The notes beneath the pieces were generated by a model. The model made no database searches and was not told the origin of the DNA. It was given only the letters and a program-made list of their open reading frames with translations. A stretch of 64,000 bases of DNA from Erwinia tasmaniensis Et1/99. GTDB lineage: Bacteria; Pseudomonadota; Gammaproteobacteria; Enterobacterales; Enterobacteriaceae. Where the stretch lies: the NCBI RefSeq assembly GCF_000026185.1, contig NC_010694.1, positions 372,001 through 436,000 on the forward strand, read 5' to 3'. Numbering within the stretch: position 1 is the first letter of the stretch; each line of letters starts with the position of its first letter. Made by a program: the position numbers and the translations under genes. This document shows, one piece after another, positions 52,101 to 63,261 of this stretch.

Positions 52101-53036
52101 TTACAGAGCCAGTTCGCGGTTGAGTACCAGCGCCAGAAGCGCCTGACGTGCGTAGATACCGTTGCCTGCCTGCTGGAAATACCAGGCGTGTGGCGTGTCG
52201 TCGACATTGTTATCGATTTCATCAATACGCGGCAGCGGATGCAGTACCTTCATATTTTCACGGGCACCGCTCAAATCGGCAGCGCGCAGCACAAACTGCG
52301 CTTTTACATTGGCATATTCCGAGGGGTCGAGGCGCTCTTTCTGTACGCGAGTCATATACAGAATATCTACCTGCGGAACCACTTCTTCAATGCTGTCATG
52401 CCGGGTCCAGGCAATGCCTTTTTCGTCGAGCATATCGGTGATATAGGCCGGCATTGCCAGCGCATCCGGAGCGATAAAATAAAAGCGATTGCCGTCGAAT
52501 TTCGCCAGCGCCTGCGCCAGTGAGTGCACGGTGCGGCCATATTTCAGGTCGCCAACCATCGCGACATGCAGATTGCTCAAGCGCCCCTGGGTTTCCTGGA
52601 TGGTGAACAGGTCGAGCAGCGTCTGGGTTGGATGCTGGTTGGCACCGTCTCCGGCATTCAGCACCGGCACGCCGCCGGAGAATTCGGTAGCCAGCCGTGC
52701 GGCACCTTCCTGAGGATGGCGCATCACGATGGCATCGACATAGGTGCCAATCACCGAAATGGTATCGGCCAGGGTTTCACCTTTCTTGCCCAGAGAGGTA
52801 TTACCGCCATCGGCAAAACCCACCACCGAGGCCCCGAGCCGGTGCATGGCGGTTTCAAATGACAGGCGGGTACGGGTTGAGGCCTCAAAGAAGCAGCTGG
52901 CAATCACATTATGTTTCAGCAGTTCCGGCTGCGGGCTCGCTTTCAGGCTGGCGGCGGTGCGCAGCACCAGCTCCAGCTCGCTACGGTTGAGATCGTTAAT
53001 GGAAATAACATGTTTGCGATAGAGCGGATTGGCCAT
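52101..53036 (-). CDS. pyrB: Aspartate carbamoyltransferase catalytic chain PyrB
   Basis: Makes N-carbamoylaspartate, the committed step of pyrimidine synthesis. It has 311 residues, the same as E. coli. The carbamoyl-phosphate motif STRTR is at 53-57, the mobile-loop segment is [13 protein letters not shown], and HPLPR is near 268. It is preceded by the pyrL leader and attenuator, so it should respond to UTP. Confidence 0.98.
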
Positions 53037-53069
53037 CTTATCTTTCCTCTGTTGCCTGTCGCACCTGCA

Positions 53070-53234
53070 TCAGTGCGGCGGGGCGAATCTCTTTTGCGCT
53101 GAATGGTGGGCAAAAAAAAGCCCCTCAATGAGGGGCTTATCTTTACGATCGGTGATGCCTGATACAGAGAAACGGCGCTGCCCACCGGCGAAATGGCGCG
53201 TTGGTGAGGCAATAGTTATGCGATTTAGTTTCAT
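53070..53234 (-). CDS. pyrL: pyrBI operon leader peptide PyrL
   Basis: A 54-codon leader starting MKLNRITIASPTRH with GGGAGG four bases before the ATG. It reads straight through the attenuator hairpin, encoding KPLIEGLFF across it (E. coli PyrL has QPLNRGAFF at the same place, from memory). It stops 33 bp before pyrB. The ribosome on this frame would open the attenuator when RNA polymerase pauses at low UTP. An overlapping 31-codon frame from the ATG four bases upstream stops before the hairpin and cannot do this. Confidence 0.8.
   Translation of the reverse strand: MKLNRITIASPTRHFAGGQRRFSVSGITDRKDKPLIEGLFFAHHSAQKRFAPPH
53112..53138 (-). terminator. pyrBI attenuator
   Basis: On the minus strand a 9-bp stem AAGCCCCTC/GAGGGGCTT with a 3-nt loop (ATT) and eight T residues, about 75 bp before the pyrB ATG and inside the pyrL frame. 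This is the UTP-sensitive attenuator known from E. coli and Salmonella. Confidence 0.92.
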
Positions 53235-53258
53235 GCATCCTCCCGGCAAACGGGGTGC

Positions 53259-53286
53259 ATTATACGCATCCCTCCGCGCCCGGCAA
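53259..53286 (-). promoter_or_regulatory. Sigma-70 promoter of pyrLBI
   Basis: TTGCCG, 16-bp spacer, perfect TATAAT on the minus strand. Predicted start is near 53252, about 18 bases before the pyrL ATG. Confidence 0.75.
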
Positions 53287-53324
53287 GGGAAAAAAGGGCA
53301 CGGTTACCGCTTGCCTTGCCTGAA

Positions 53325-54335
53325 CTATTCTTGCTGTGACAGCGTGGCGACCATCACCGCTTTGATGGTATGCAGGCGGTTTTCCGCCTGGTCGAATACC
53401 ACGCTGTGCGCGGATTCAAACACCTCATCGGTCACTTCCATACCGCCGTGCAGATCGTACTGCTGCGCCATCTGCTGGCCGAGCAAAGTCTGATCGTCGT
53501 GGAAGGCGGGCAGGCAGTGAAGGAACTTCACCTGGGGATTCCCGGTCGCCTGCAACAGCGCCATATTCACCTGATACGGACGCAGCAGCGTGATACGTTC
53601 GTGCCACACCTCTTTTGGTTCGCCCATCGATACCCAGACGTCGGTATAAATAAAATCAGCGCCCTGTACCCCCGCAGCGATATCTTCGGTCAGGGTGATT
53701 TTCCCCCCGGTCTGCTGCGCCACATCGCGGCATTGGGCGACCAGCGCGGGATCCGGCCAGCAGCTCTTCGGCGCAACCAGACGCAGGTCGAGACCGACCA
53801 GCGCGGCCGCTTCCAGCAGGGTATTACCCATATTGTTCTGCGTATCGCCCACGTAGGCCAGCGTCATTTGGTTTAAGGTTTTTTCCGGCAGGTGTTCCTG
53901 CATCGTCAACAGGTCCGCCAGCAGCTGGGTAGGGTGAAACTCATTGGTCAGCCCGTTCCACACCGGCACACCGGCATGTTCTGCCAGCGATTCCACCAGC
54001 TGCTGGCCGTGGCCGCGATACTGGATGGCATGATACATACGGCCCAGCACGCGCGCGGTGTCTTTTATCGATTCTTTATGGCCAATTTGACTGCCGCTCG
54101 GGCCAAGCCAGGTGACGTTGGCGCCCTGATCGAACGCGGCAACTTCGAAAGAGCATCGGGTACGGGTCGAGTCTTTTTCGAAGATGAGCGCGATGTTTTT
54201 GCCTTTCAGGTACTGAGTTTCATCGCCTTTTTTCTTTGTGGCTTTAAGCCGTGACGCCAGCTTTAGTAACCCGTTGATTTCATCAGGAATGAAATCAAGT
54301 AGCCGTAGGAAGTGGCGCTGATATAACTGACTCAT
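53325..54335 (-). CDS. argI: Ornithine carbamoyltransferase
   Basis: Makes citrulline from ornithine and carbamoyl phosphate in arginine synthesis. It has 336 residues. The carbamoyl-phosphate motif STRTR is at 56-60, the ornithine loop SMG is in [13 protein letters not shown], and the catalytic Cys lies in [17 protein letters not shown] precedes the ATG by six bases. Two ARG boxes lie directly upstream. It is next to pyrBI, so both carbamoyl-phosphate users are adjacent, as in E. coli argI. Confidence 0.96.
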   Translation of the reverse strand: MSQLYQRHFLRLLDFIPDEINGLLKLASRLKATKKKGDETQYLKGKNIALIFEKDSTRTRCSFEVAAFDQGANVTWLGPSGSQIGHKESIKDTARVLGRMYHAIQYRGHGQQLVESLAEHAGVPVWNGLTNEFHPTQLLADLLTMQEHLPEKTLNQMTLAYVGDTQNNMGNTLLEAAALVGLDLRLVAPKSCWPDPALVAQCRDVAQQTGGKITLTEDIAAGVQGADFIYTDVWVSMGEPKEVWHERITLLRPYQVNMALLQATGNPQVKFLHCLPAFHDDQTLLGQQMAQQYDLHGGMEVTDEVFESAHSVVFDQAENRLHTIKAVMVATLSQQE

Positions 54336-54356
54336 AAAGCACTCCAGGTAATCTAT

Positions 54357-54395
54357 ATTGAATTTAAATTCAATTTAACGGTATTAATATTCACA
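54357..54395. promoter_or_regulatory. Tandem ARG boxes upstream of argI
   Basis: Box 1 (54357-54374) is the perfect 18-bp palindrome ATTGAATTTAAATTCAAT. Box 2 (54378-54395) keeps the right half ATTCA but has a weaker left half. The 3-bp separation is the normal ArgR operator spacing. They would repress argI when arginine is plentiful. Confidence 0.88.
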
Positions 54396-54491
54396 TTCAA
54401 CCCCCGCGTGCAGAAACTTTCGTTTAAAGGTAGTGGCGCAAACGGCACTGTGGGAAAATACTTGAAATAATGCCACTAAGAGGAACGGATC

Positions 54492-54914
54492 ATGGCTAAC
54501 GAAGCATTGCTGGAAGAGCAGCGTGAAGAAACGCGGCTAATTATTGAAGAACTGCTGGAAGATGGCAGCGACCCTGACGCGCTGTATACCATTGAGCATC
54601 ATTTTTCCTGTGACAGCTTCGACGCGCTGGAAAAGGCAGCGGTAGAAGCGTTCAAGCTGGGCTACGAAGTCACCGAGCCGGAAGAGCTGGATCTGGAAGA
54701 CGGCACGAAAATCATGTGCTGCGACATCCTTAGCGAAGGCGCGTTAAATGCCGAGCTGATCGACGTGCAGGTTGAGCAGCTGGTGGATGTCGCGGGTAAA
54801 TTCAACGTTGACTACGACGGATGGGGTACCTATTTCGAGGACCCGGATGCGCAGGATGAAGACGAAGACGACGACGAGCACCTGGACGGCGAGGATAACG
54901 GCGTACGCCACTGA
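54492..54914 (+). CDS. rraB: Ribonuclease E inhibitor RraB
   Basis: Binds RNase E and dampens decay of a subset of mRNAs. It has 140 residues (138 in E. coli), starting [38 protein letters not shown]. The core [11 protein letters not shown] is followed by a strongly acidic tail ([16 protein letters not shown]). It is divergent from argI. A stable hairpin without T run (54923-54944) follows. Confidence 0.97.
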   Translation: MANEALLEEQREETRLIIEELLEDGSDPDALYTIEHHFSCDSFDALEKAAVEAFKLGYEVTEPEELDLEDGTKIMCCDILSEGALNAELIDVQVEQLVDVAGKFNVDYDGWGTYFEDPDAQDEDEDDDEHLDGEDNGVRH

Positions 54915-55092
54915 TGCCGCACTGGCCGGGCTTAGTCCCGGCCAAAACCCGCTTATGGGGTTGAGCAATCCATACCGAATCCCTTCTTGCCCATTTCCTG
55001 CCTTTTCGCGCCGCAAGGCCAGTGGGATAAGCTGCCCGGACGATGAACTGCGCTCTTGTCGCGGCGTAACGCCCTTCAGTTAGCGCGGTGTT

Positions 55093-55596
55093 TCACAGCA
55101 TTTTCAGCATTGTCACTTCACAGTCCACATGGCCGGTGGCTCCCATCGGGCCGTCAATATGGCGAAAGCCAAGCTGTTCATACAGGCGTATTGCGCGTGT
55201 CAGCGAGGCGGTCGTTTCCAGATAGCAGCGCGTAAAACCGCACTGGCGACCGTAATCCATCGCCCCGATCGCCAGACTGCGTGCCAGCCCGAGGCCACGC
55301 ACGGAGGGCTGGAAATACATCTTTTGCAGCTCGCAAACGTCGGCATCGCTCCCCGTCAGCGGGGCAACGCCGCCGCCGCCGACAACCCTGCCCGCGATTT
55401 CCACTATCCAGTAGGCGCTGTTTTCCGCGCTGTACAGCTCATAAAGATGATCAAGATTGGGGTCCGAAATCGTATAGCCTTTGTCTGCCGTCAGGCCAAA
55501 TTCTGCCGACACTTCACGAATAACGGCGGCGATATGCGGGTTGTCAGCGCGGGTGATAGGGCGTACGCGCGGGGCAGTCTCTGTCGGGGATGTCAT
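55093..55596 (-). CDS. yjgM: GNAT-family acetyltransferase YjgM
   Basis: N-acetyltransferase-fold protein of unsettled substrate. It has 167 residues, equal to E. coli YjgM. It has the conserved [23 protein letters not shown], the acetyl-CoA loop [15 protein letters not shown] and [11 protein letters not shown] at the end. In E. coli, yjgN lies between this gene and valS; here an effector-like gene takes that place, divergent from yjgM. Confidence 0.92.
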   Translation of the reverse strand: MTSPTETAPRVRPITRADNPHIAAVIREVSAEFGLTADKGYTISDPNLDHLYELYSAENSAYWIVEIAGRVVGGGGVAPLTGSDADVCELQKMYFQPSVRGLGLARSLAIGAMDYGRQCGFTRCYLETTASLTRAIRLYEQLGFRHIDGPMGATGHVDCEVTMLKML

Positions 55597-55903
55597 ACGT
55601 TTTGCTCATGGCGTTGCAGTTGCAGACTCGTGTAATAACATTGGCGGTGCCCGGATGCAATGACCGTTTTCTAAGTCCAGGTGGTCATTGTTAAAGGATG
55701 CTGTTAAGGCAGCCATCTGCAGCGGGCGTGAGCATAAAATTTGATCCTGGGCAAGCAGGTCTCTGCACGAGCAGCCTGCACGTTGCAATAGTGCCTTCTA
55801 CATGGCAAATGGTAAAAGTGGGAACTTTTTACCGATTCACAACACTTATCCACCCTGAAAGTTAAAAAAAATTTAAATATTCTTTTTTTCAGGGGTAGCA
55901 ACA
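55597..55903. other. Intergenic region between yjgM and the effector candidate
   Basis: This region holds the hrp-box-like promoter (55821-55848) and an 8-bp inverted repeat CAATGACC/GGTCATTG (55658-55690). An AT-rich leader with long A and T runs ends in AGGGG before the effector ATG. No other gene was seen. Confidence 0.6.
55821..55848 (+). promoter_or_regulatory. hrp box (HrpL-type promoter) candidate
   Basis: GGAACT, 15 bases, ACACTTA. The hrp-box consensus is GGAACC-N15/16-CCACNNA, so this site has one mismatch in each half and allowed spacing. It ends 55 bp before the ATG of the following gene on the same strand, the usual distance. HrpL is the ECF sigma factor that drives type III secretion genes in Erwinia, Pantoea and Pseudomonas syringae. 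Confidence 0.6.
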
Positions 55904-56674
55904 ATGTTTAGGATCGGTGGTTTAAGTATTTCAGGCTCACACTCAGGTGTGAGTTCAAGTTATTCAGATAGTGCTGGCGGAGCGACACGATATGGTTTGC
56001 ACGATAATATCGGTTGCAGGGCTAATACAACAAAAGTCAGTGATTTTGTGGGCAGTAAATCCAACAACGCAATTCCGTCCCTGCTGGCTAATGCCACCCA
56101 TAAAGGTGATGTTGTCACGGTAGCAAACTCAATGGCAGTGATGGCAGCAATGGGGCGGGGGCATGGTAAAGTGGTGGTTTCCGATTTGTCGGATGCACAC
56201 CTCGCTGGCGTTAAATCAGTCATTGCGCTGGCCGAGAAGAATCACAATCAGGATGGCTGGCTTAAGGATGTGAAAAAGGAGCATGGCTCATCGTATGCTT
56301 CACATCTGAGTTTGTTGATCTCCCGAAACGGTGACGACCTCTCTTTTGAACAATTGCAGAGAAGGATCCGCAATCAGGATATTGCATTTTATCATGTCGA
56401 TCTTGCCAGCTCTTCAGCCAGCGAGATTGAAAAGGATACGCCTCATGGTGTTTCTGCAGTTTATGCGAGCAACATCGAAATGTACTTAGGCGGCTTCCTG
56501 AGCAAAGATGGAAAATCATTCTCAGAAAGACAACAATCACTTGATAGCTTCAAAGAAAATCTGACCGGAATGCTGAAACACGATGGCATTCTCATTCACG
56601 GCAATACGATGGGGCCGATGGAATTGCACAGTTATCACGATGCCATTAATAACTGGCAGCCAGCCGCAACATAA
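55904..56674 (+). CDS. Candidate type III secreted effector, unrecognised family
   Basis: A 256-residue protein of no family I can name. Its N-terminus has the plant-pathogen type III export pattern: Ile at position 4, nine Ser in the first 24 residues, and no acidic residue before Asp22. Residues about 55-100 suggest a nucleotide- or SAM-binding Rossmann-like start (GDVVTVANSM...GKVVVSDLSDAH). YHVDLAS, AVYASNIEMYLGG and MLKHDGILIHGN could be later strands of a methyltransferase-like fold; that is inference. The gene is low in GC (38-50% in lines counted by eye), stands alone, has AGGGG before its ATG, and follows an hrp-box-like promoter. It occupies the E. coli yjgN position, consistent with acquisition. 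Confidence 0.75.
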   Translation: MFRIGGLSISGSHSGVSSSYSDSAGGATRYGLHDNIGCRANTTKVSDFVGSKSNNAIPSLLANATHKGDVVTVANSMAVMAAMGRGHGKVVVSDLSDAHLAGVKSVIALAEKNHNQDGWLKDVKKEHGSSYASHLSLLISRNGDDLSFEQLQRRIRNQDIAFYHVDLASSSASEIEKDTPHGVSAVYASNIEMYLGGFLSKDGKSFSERQQSLDSFKENLTGMLKHDGILIHGNTMGPMELHSYHDAINNWQPAAT

Positions 56675-56886
56675 TAATCGATAACGTTGAGCTTAATGAA
56701 GTTCCGGGATTAATCCAGGTCAGTCTGGCAAGTGGAATAATATGCTGTGCCGCCATGTTGTGGTAAATGTTTATTTCAACCGGGCGCAACGGATCCTAAT
56801 CTCAACCAGCATCCGCCTGGCTTTTTCACTGCCGCTGACAAAAGAAAACCAATGGTTTCTGGACGAGCAACGGGGCCGCGTTGTCA

Positions 56887-56915
56887 CAGGCCGGCCAATA
56901 ACAAAGGCCGGCCTG
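56887..56915. other. Strong hairpin in the effector-valS spacer
   Basis: A perfect 10-bp stem CAGGCCGGCC/GGCCGGCCTG with a 9-nt loop, 24 bp beyond the valS stop. No T run follows on the minus strand, so if it ends valS transcription it is not a canonical intrinsic terminator. The rest of the 265-bp spacer shows no gene I can recognise. Confidence 0.55.
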
Positions 56916-56939
56916 CACAGACAGGTTGCACTGATTGTC

Positions 56940-59795
56940 TTACAGCGCGGCGATCACCGCCTGCTGCTCGATCAGTTTGGTTTTAGCCAAAGCAAAATCG
57001 CTCAGGCGTTCACGCTCTTTTGCCACCACCGCTTCCGGTGCGCGTGCGACAAACCCTTCGTTACCCAGCTTGGCGTTGATTTTTTCCATTTCCACCTCCA
57101 GCTTAGCCACTTCCTTCGCCAGACGCTCCAGCTCGGCGGTTTTATCCACCAGGTCAGCCATCGGGATCAGCAGTTCAGCGCCATCAACCAGTTTGGTGAC
57201 GGCAACCGGGCCTTTCTCGCCCGCAGGCAGCAGCTCCAGCGTCGTCAGGCGTGCCAGGGTTTTCAGGAAGTTGTGGTTGTCATTGACGCGCCGTACCACT
57301 TCATCACTGGCCCCACGCAGCAGCACATCCAACGGCTTGGCCGGAGAGATATTCATCTCATTACGGATATTACGCACCGCAACGATGGCCTGCTTAAGCC
57401 ACTCGGTATCGGCCATCGCCACCTCGTCTACCCTGCTGGCAGAGAATGCCGGCATCGGCTGTAGCATGATGGTGTCGTCGCTGATATTTTTCAGCACTTT
57501 CACCCGCTGCCAGATGGTTTCGGTGATAAATGGAATAATCGGATGCGCCAGGCGCAGCAGGGCTTCCAGCACGTTCACCAGCGTATTACGCGTGCCGCGC
57601 AGCTGGGCCTCGTTACCGCCGTTCATGACCGGTTTGGCCAGCTCCAGATACCAGTCGCAGAACTGGTTCCAGGTGAACTCATACAGGATATTGGCGGCAA
57701 TATCGAAACGGTAGCTGTCCAGCGCTTCGCGGTAGGCTTTCACCGTGCGGTTAAACTCGGCAAGGATCCAGCGGTCCGCCAGCGACAGCGCCAGTTCACC
57801 GCCGTTGAAGCCACAGTCGTGATCTTCGGTGTTCATCAGCACGAAGCGGCTGGCGTTCCACAGCTTGTTACAGAAGTTGCGGTAACCTTCCAGACGTTTC
57901 ATATCCCAGTTGATATCACGCCCGGTTGACGCCAGCGCCGCCAGGGTAAAGCGCAGCGCGTCGGTGCCGTGCGGCTCAATGCCGTTCGGGAACTGCTTCT
58001 CGGTGCGCTTGCGGATTTTCTCAGCCAGCTGCGGCTGCATCATGTTGCCGGTGCGCTTCTCCAGCAGGTCTTCCAGCGAGATACCGTCAACCATATCCAG
58101 CGGATCGATAACGTTGCCTTTCGACTTGGACATTTTCTGCCCTTCATCGTCGCGGATCAGGCCGGTCATATAGACGGTTTTGAACGGCACCTGCGGCTTG
58201 CCGTCTTCATCTTTGATAAAGTGCATGGTCAGCATGATCATGCGCGCAATCCAGAAGAAGATAATATCGAAGCCGCTCACCAGCACGCTGGTAGGATGGA
58301 AGGTGCGCAGCGCTTCGGTATTTTCCGGCCAGCCGAGGGTGGAGAACGTCCACAGCCCGGAGGAGAACCAGGTATCCAGCACGTCTTCGTCCTGGGTCAG
58401 CACCACGTCCGCGCCCAGATTGTTTTCGGCGCGCGCTTCTTCTTCGCTGCGGGCAACGTAGACATTGCCTGCGGCATCATACCAGGCCGGAATGCGGTGA
58501 CCCCACCACAGCTGGCGTGAGATACACCAGTCCTGGATATCGCGCATCCACGAGAAATACATGTTTTCGTACTGCTTCGGCACGAACTGGATATCGCCCT
58601 GTTCTACTGCTTCTACCGCCACTTTCGCCAGCGGGGCAGTGCGCACGTACCACTGATCGGTCAGCATCGGTTCGATCACCACGCCGCCACGGTCGCCGTA
58701 AGGCACCGTCAGGTCGTGCGGTTTGATCTCGTCCAGCAGGCCGAGTGCATCCACCGCCGCGACGATGGCTTTACGTGCGGCAAAGCGCTCCAGCCCGCGG
58801 AACTCTGCCGGGATGGTGGGATCGCAGGCGTCAGACTCTTCGCCATTGGTGTCATATACCTGAGCGGAATCGCGGATATCGCCATCGAAGGTCAGGATAT
58901 TGATCATCGGTAAGCGATGGCGGCGGCCCACTTCGTAGTCGTTGAAGTCGTGCGCCGGGGTGATTTTTACACAGCCGGTGCCTTTCTCCATATCCGCGTG
59001 TTCGTCGCCGACGATCGGAATACGGCGACCCACCAGCGGCAGTACGAGGAATTTGCCGATCAGGTCTTTATAACGCGGATCTTCCGGGTTGACCGCCACG
59101 CCGGTATCGCCGAGCACGGTTTCCGGGCGCGTGGTGGCCACCACCAGGTAATCCTTGCCGTCGGCGGTTTTAACACCGTCGGCCAGCGGATAGCGGACAT
59201 GCCACATGGAACCTTTCGACTCGCGGTTTTCCACTTCCAGGTCGGAAATAGCGGTGCGCAGTTTCGGGTCCCAGTTCACCAGGCGCTTGCCGCGGTAAAT
59301 CAGGTTTTCTTTGTGCAGACGAACGAACACCTCTTTCACCGCGTTCGACAGGCCATCATCCATGGTGAAGCGCTCACGCTCCCAGTCGACGGAGTTGCCC
59401 AGGCGGCGCATCTGGCGCGTAATGGTGCCGCCGGACTCGGCTTTCCACTGCCAGATTTTCTCAATAAAGGCATCACGGCCGTAATCCTGGCGGGTTTTGC
59501 CTTCTTCTGCGGCGATCTTGCGCTCAACCACCATTTGCGTGGCGATGCCCGCGTGGTCAGTACCTGCCTGCCACAGGGTATTTTTCCCCTGCATACGCTG
59601 GTAGCGGATCAGGGTGTCCATGATGGTCTGCTGGAAAGCGTGGCCCATATGCAAGCTACCGGTCACGTTCGGCGGCGGGATCATGATGCAGAAGCTTTCC
59701 TGGGACGTATCGCCGTGCGGTTTAAAATAGCCCTGTTGTTCCCAGTGCTCGTAAAGCGGCTGCTCGATATCTTGCGGGTTATATGTCTTTTCCAT
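56940..59795 (-). CDS. valS: Valyl-tRNA synthetase
   Basis: Class I aminoacyl-tRNA synthetase charging tRNA-Val, with an editing domain that removes mischarged threonine. It has 951 residues, the same as E. coli. The HIGH motif appears as HMGH (residues 49-52, [13 protein letters not shown]), and KMSKS lies in [14 protein letters not shown]. The C-terminal coiled coil ([21 protein letters not shown]) contacts tRNA. holC lies five bases upstream, as in E. coli. Confidence 0.98.
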   Translation of the reverse strand: MEKTYNPQDIEQPLYEHWEQQGYFKPHGDTSQESFCIMIPPPNVTGSLHMGHAFQQTIMDTLIRYQRMQGKNTLWQAGTDHAGIATQMVVERKIAAEEGKTRQDYGRDAFIEKIWQWKAESGGTITRQMRRLGNSVDWERERFTMDDGLSNAVKEVFVRLHKENLIYRGKRLVNWDPKLRTAISDLEVENRESKGSMWHVRYPLADGVKTADGKDYLVVATTRPETVLGDTGVAVNPEDPRYKDLIGKFLVLPLVGRRIPIVGDEHADMEKGTGCVKITPAHDFNDYEVGRRHRLPMINILTFDGDIRDSAQVYDTNGEESDACDPTIPAEFRGLERFAARKAIVAAVDALGLLDEIKPHDLTVPYGDRGGVVIEPMLTDQWYVRTAPLAKVAVEAVEQGDIQFVPKQYENMYFSWMRDIQDWCISRQLWWGHRIPAWYDAAGNVYVARSEEEARAENNLGADVVLTQDEDVLDTWFSSGLWTFSTLGWPENTEALRTFHPTSVLVSGFDIIFFWIARMIMLTMHFIKDEDGKPQVPFKTVYMTGLIRDDEGQKMSKSKGNVIDPLDMVDGISLEDLLEKRTGNMMQPQLAEKIRKRTEKQFPNGIEPHGTDALRFTLAALASTGRDINWDMKRLEGYRNFCNKLWNASRFVLMNTEDHDCGFNGGELALSLADRWILAEFNRTVKAYREALDSYRFDIAANILYEFTWNQFCDWYLELAKPVMNGGNEAQLRGTRNTLVNVLEALLRLAHPIIPFITETIWQRVKVLKNISDDTIMLQPMPAFSASRVDEVAMADTEWLKQAIVAVRNIRNEMNISPAKPLDVLLRGASDEVVRRVNDNHNFLKTLARLTTLELLPAGEKGPVAVTKLVDGAELLIPMADLVDKTAELERLAKEVAKLEVEMEKINAKLGNEGFVARAPEAVVAKERERLSDFALAKTKLIEQQAVIAAL

Positions 59796-59800
59796 TTCTG

Positions 59801-60256
59801 CTATGTCTTAGGCAAGGGGGGCGTTGCCGTATTCAAGTGGAAGCCAACGCTGCGATACGCTTTGTAGCGGTCGCGCGCCAGCTGTTTCAAAGATGCTTCA
59901 TAGGGTACGAAGTCTATCACTTCATAGAAAGCGGTGGCAAAATCTGCAAACTGCGGCAGCAGGCTGATCAGCAGATCGCGCGGCGCATTGCCGCGCCGCT
60001 GCGGCCAGGCCAGTTCAACCGGGGCACCATACTTTGGCCCTTCTCCCGCCAGATTATGCGGGACAAAGGCGCTGGCTGGACGCTGCCACAGCGCTTCATC
60101 CAGCCGGATGGCTTGTGCTTCGTCTTCACAGGCGATCAACACGCGCTTCCCCTCACGCCAGCGGGCCTCGGCCAGCGAGCAGACCAGCGCTTCCTGAGCG
60201 CTCAGCTCGCCAACCGGAGCGTCGGTTTCCAGCAGATAGAAAGTTGCGTTTTTCAT
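59801..60256 (-). CDS. holC: DNA polymerase III chi subunit HolC
   Basis: Clamp-loader accessory subunit that binds SSB through its C-terminal tail and aids primer handoff. It has 151 residues (147 in E. coli), starting [22 protein letters not shown]. The conserved [22 protein letters not shown] and [11 protein letters not shown] blocks are present. It is cotranscribed with valS. Confidence 0.96.
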   Translation of the reverse strand: MKNATFYLLETDAPVGELSAQEALVCSLAEARWREGKRVLIACEDEAQAIRLDEALWQRPASAFVPHNLAGEGPKYGAPVELAWPQRRGNAPRDLLISLLPQFADFATAFYEVIDFVPYEASLKQLARDRYKAYRSVGFHLNTATPPLPKT

Positions 60257-60395
60257 TAATGATGCCTGCTACACAATAAAACGAAGGAGTCCACGTTACC
60301 TGCACCCTGCGGGCGTGAGTCCGGGAAGATACGCCGCCAGCGTATTACTGACGGCACGATAGGTTTCCCTTCCGGTTTCTCTTTGCCGCGGTGAG

Positions 60396-61961
<1,566 letters not shown>

Positions 61962-62160
61962 TTATGTAACCTACGAGCTGGCGCATTACGTCGTTATCAG
62001 ATTGAGTTTTGGCGATATAAAGTTTTTTTGCCTCACCAAAACGCGATTGTTGTCATACAATTTTAGCTATGACGAGGGCCATTGGTAATAAAAATGGCGT
62101 ATAAGCGATGAAACTAGCGATTTTCCTGCAAAAAGACAAGTTTTCACAGGCGTACTCAGT

Positions 62161-63261
62161 GTGATTATCATTAGATATCTGGTTCGGGAAACGCTCAAAA
62201 GCCAGTTGGCTATCCTGTTTATCCTGCTGCTGATCTTCTTTTGCCAGAAGTTAGTCAGGATATTGGGAGCCGCGGTGGATGGCGAGATCCCTACAAATTT
62301 AGTTCTGACATTACTCGGCCTTGGCGTGCCGCAAATGGCGCAATTAATCCTGCCATTAAGCCTGTTTTTAGCCATTCTGATGACGCTTGGCCGGCTCTAT
62401 GCCGAGAGCGAAATTACGGTCATGCATGCCTGTGGTTTGGGTAAAAGCGTGCTGGTGAAGGCCGCCATGATCCTGATGCTGTTTACCGCGCTGCTGGCGG
62501 CGGTCAACGTTGGTTGGCTTGGCCCCTGGTCTTCACGCTATCAGAATGAAGTATTGCAAAACGCGAAGGCGAACCCAGGCGCTGCGGCGCTGGCAGCCGG
62601 GCAGTTCCAGCAGTCGGGGGATGGGCAATCGGTGCTGTTTATTGAAAACGTCAAGGGTGACACCTTTAGCAACGTTTTCCTCGCGCAGCTGCGGCCAAAG
62701 GGCAACGCCCGTCCTTCCGTCGTGGTTTCCGAACATGGTCATATGGAACAGCGCAGAGACGGTTCGCAGGTGGTGACGCTGGACCAGGGCACGCGCTTTG
62801 AGGGCACCGCATTGCTGCGTGACTTCCGCATTACCGATTTTAAAAACTACCAGGCGATTGTTGGTCATCAGGTGGTGACGCTTGACCCGAATGATTCAGA
62901 GCAGATGAGCCTTGATACCCTGTGGCATTCCGACAAGCCCGATTTTCGTAGCGAGCTGCACTGGCGTTTGACGCTGGTATTTTCGGTATTGATTATGGCG
63001 CTGATGGTGGTGCCGCTTAGCGTGGTGAATCCACGCCAGGGCCGCGTGCTGTCGATGCTCCCCGCCATGCTGCTGTATCTGGTGTTCTTCCTGCTGCAAA
63101 GTTCACTGCGCTCCAGCGGCGACAAGGGTCGCGTCGACCCGGCTATTGCGATGTGGACAGTTAACGTTGTTTATTTGGCGCTGGCCGTGCTGCTGAATGC
63201 GTGGGATACGGTGCCGATGCGCCGTCTGCGCGCTCGCTTTACCCGCGGAGGATCGGTCTGA
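62161..63261 (+). CDS. lptF: LPS export permease LptF
   Basis: One of the two permeases of LptB2FG, extracting LPS from the inner membrane. It has 366 residues, identical to E. coli, from a GTG start (also GTG in E. coli, from memory). Three N-terminal and three C-terminal membrane helices surround a periplasmic jellyroll domain (about 125-265). The TGATG junction overlaps lptG by one base. Confidence 0.97.
   Translation: MIIIRYLVRETLKSQLAILFILLLIFFCQKLVRILGAAVDGEIPTNLVLTLLGLGVPQMAQLILPLSLFLAILMTLGRLYAESEITVMHACGLGKSVLVKAAMILMLFTALLAAVNVGWLGPWSSRYQNEVLQNAKANPGAAALAAGQFQQSGDGQSVLFIENVKGDTFSNVFLAQLRPKGNARPSVVVSEHGHMEQRRDGSQVVTLDQGTRFEGTALLRDFRITDFKNYQAIVGHQVVTLDPNDSEQMSLDTLWHSDKPDFRSELHWRLTLVFSVLIMALMVVPLSVVNPRQGRVLSMLPAMLLYLVFFLLQSSLRSSGDKGRVDPAIAMWTVNVVYLALAVLLNAWDTVPMRRLRARFTRGGSV

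Noticed and set aside
52943..53212. 89-codon minus-strand frame covering the pyrBI attenuator
   Set aside because: It runs past the pyrB start and lacks a suitable ribosome-binding site; the 54-codon frame starting at 53234 fits the leader-peptide role better.
54923..54944. Hairpin TGGCCGGG/CCCGGCCA after rraB as an intrinsic terminator
   Set aside because: Stable 8-bp stem but no T run on either strand; kept only as a note.
56742..56939. Open frames downstream of the effector candidate as a second effector or chaperone
   Set aside because: They run into the valS antisense strand, start without ribosome-binding sites, and look like nothing coherent.
58917..59867. Long open frame (316 codons) antisense to valS
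   Set aside because: Shadow of valS; no recognisable domain or ribosome-binding site.
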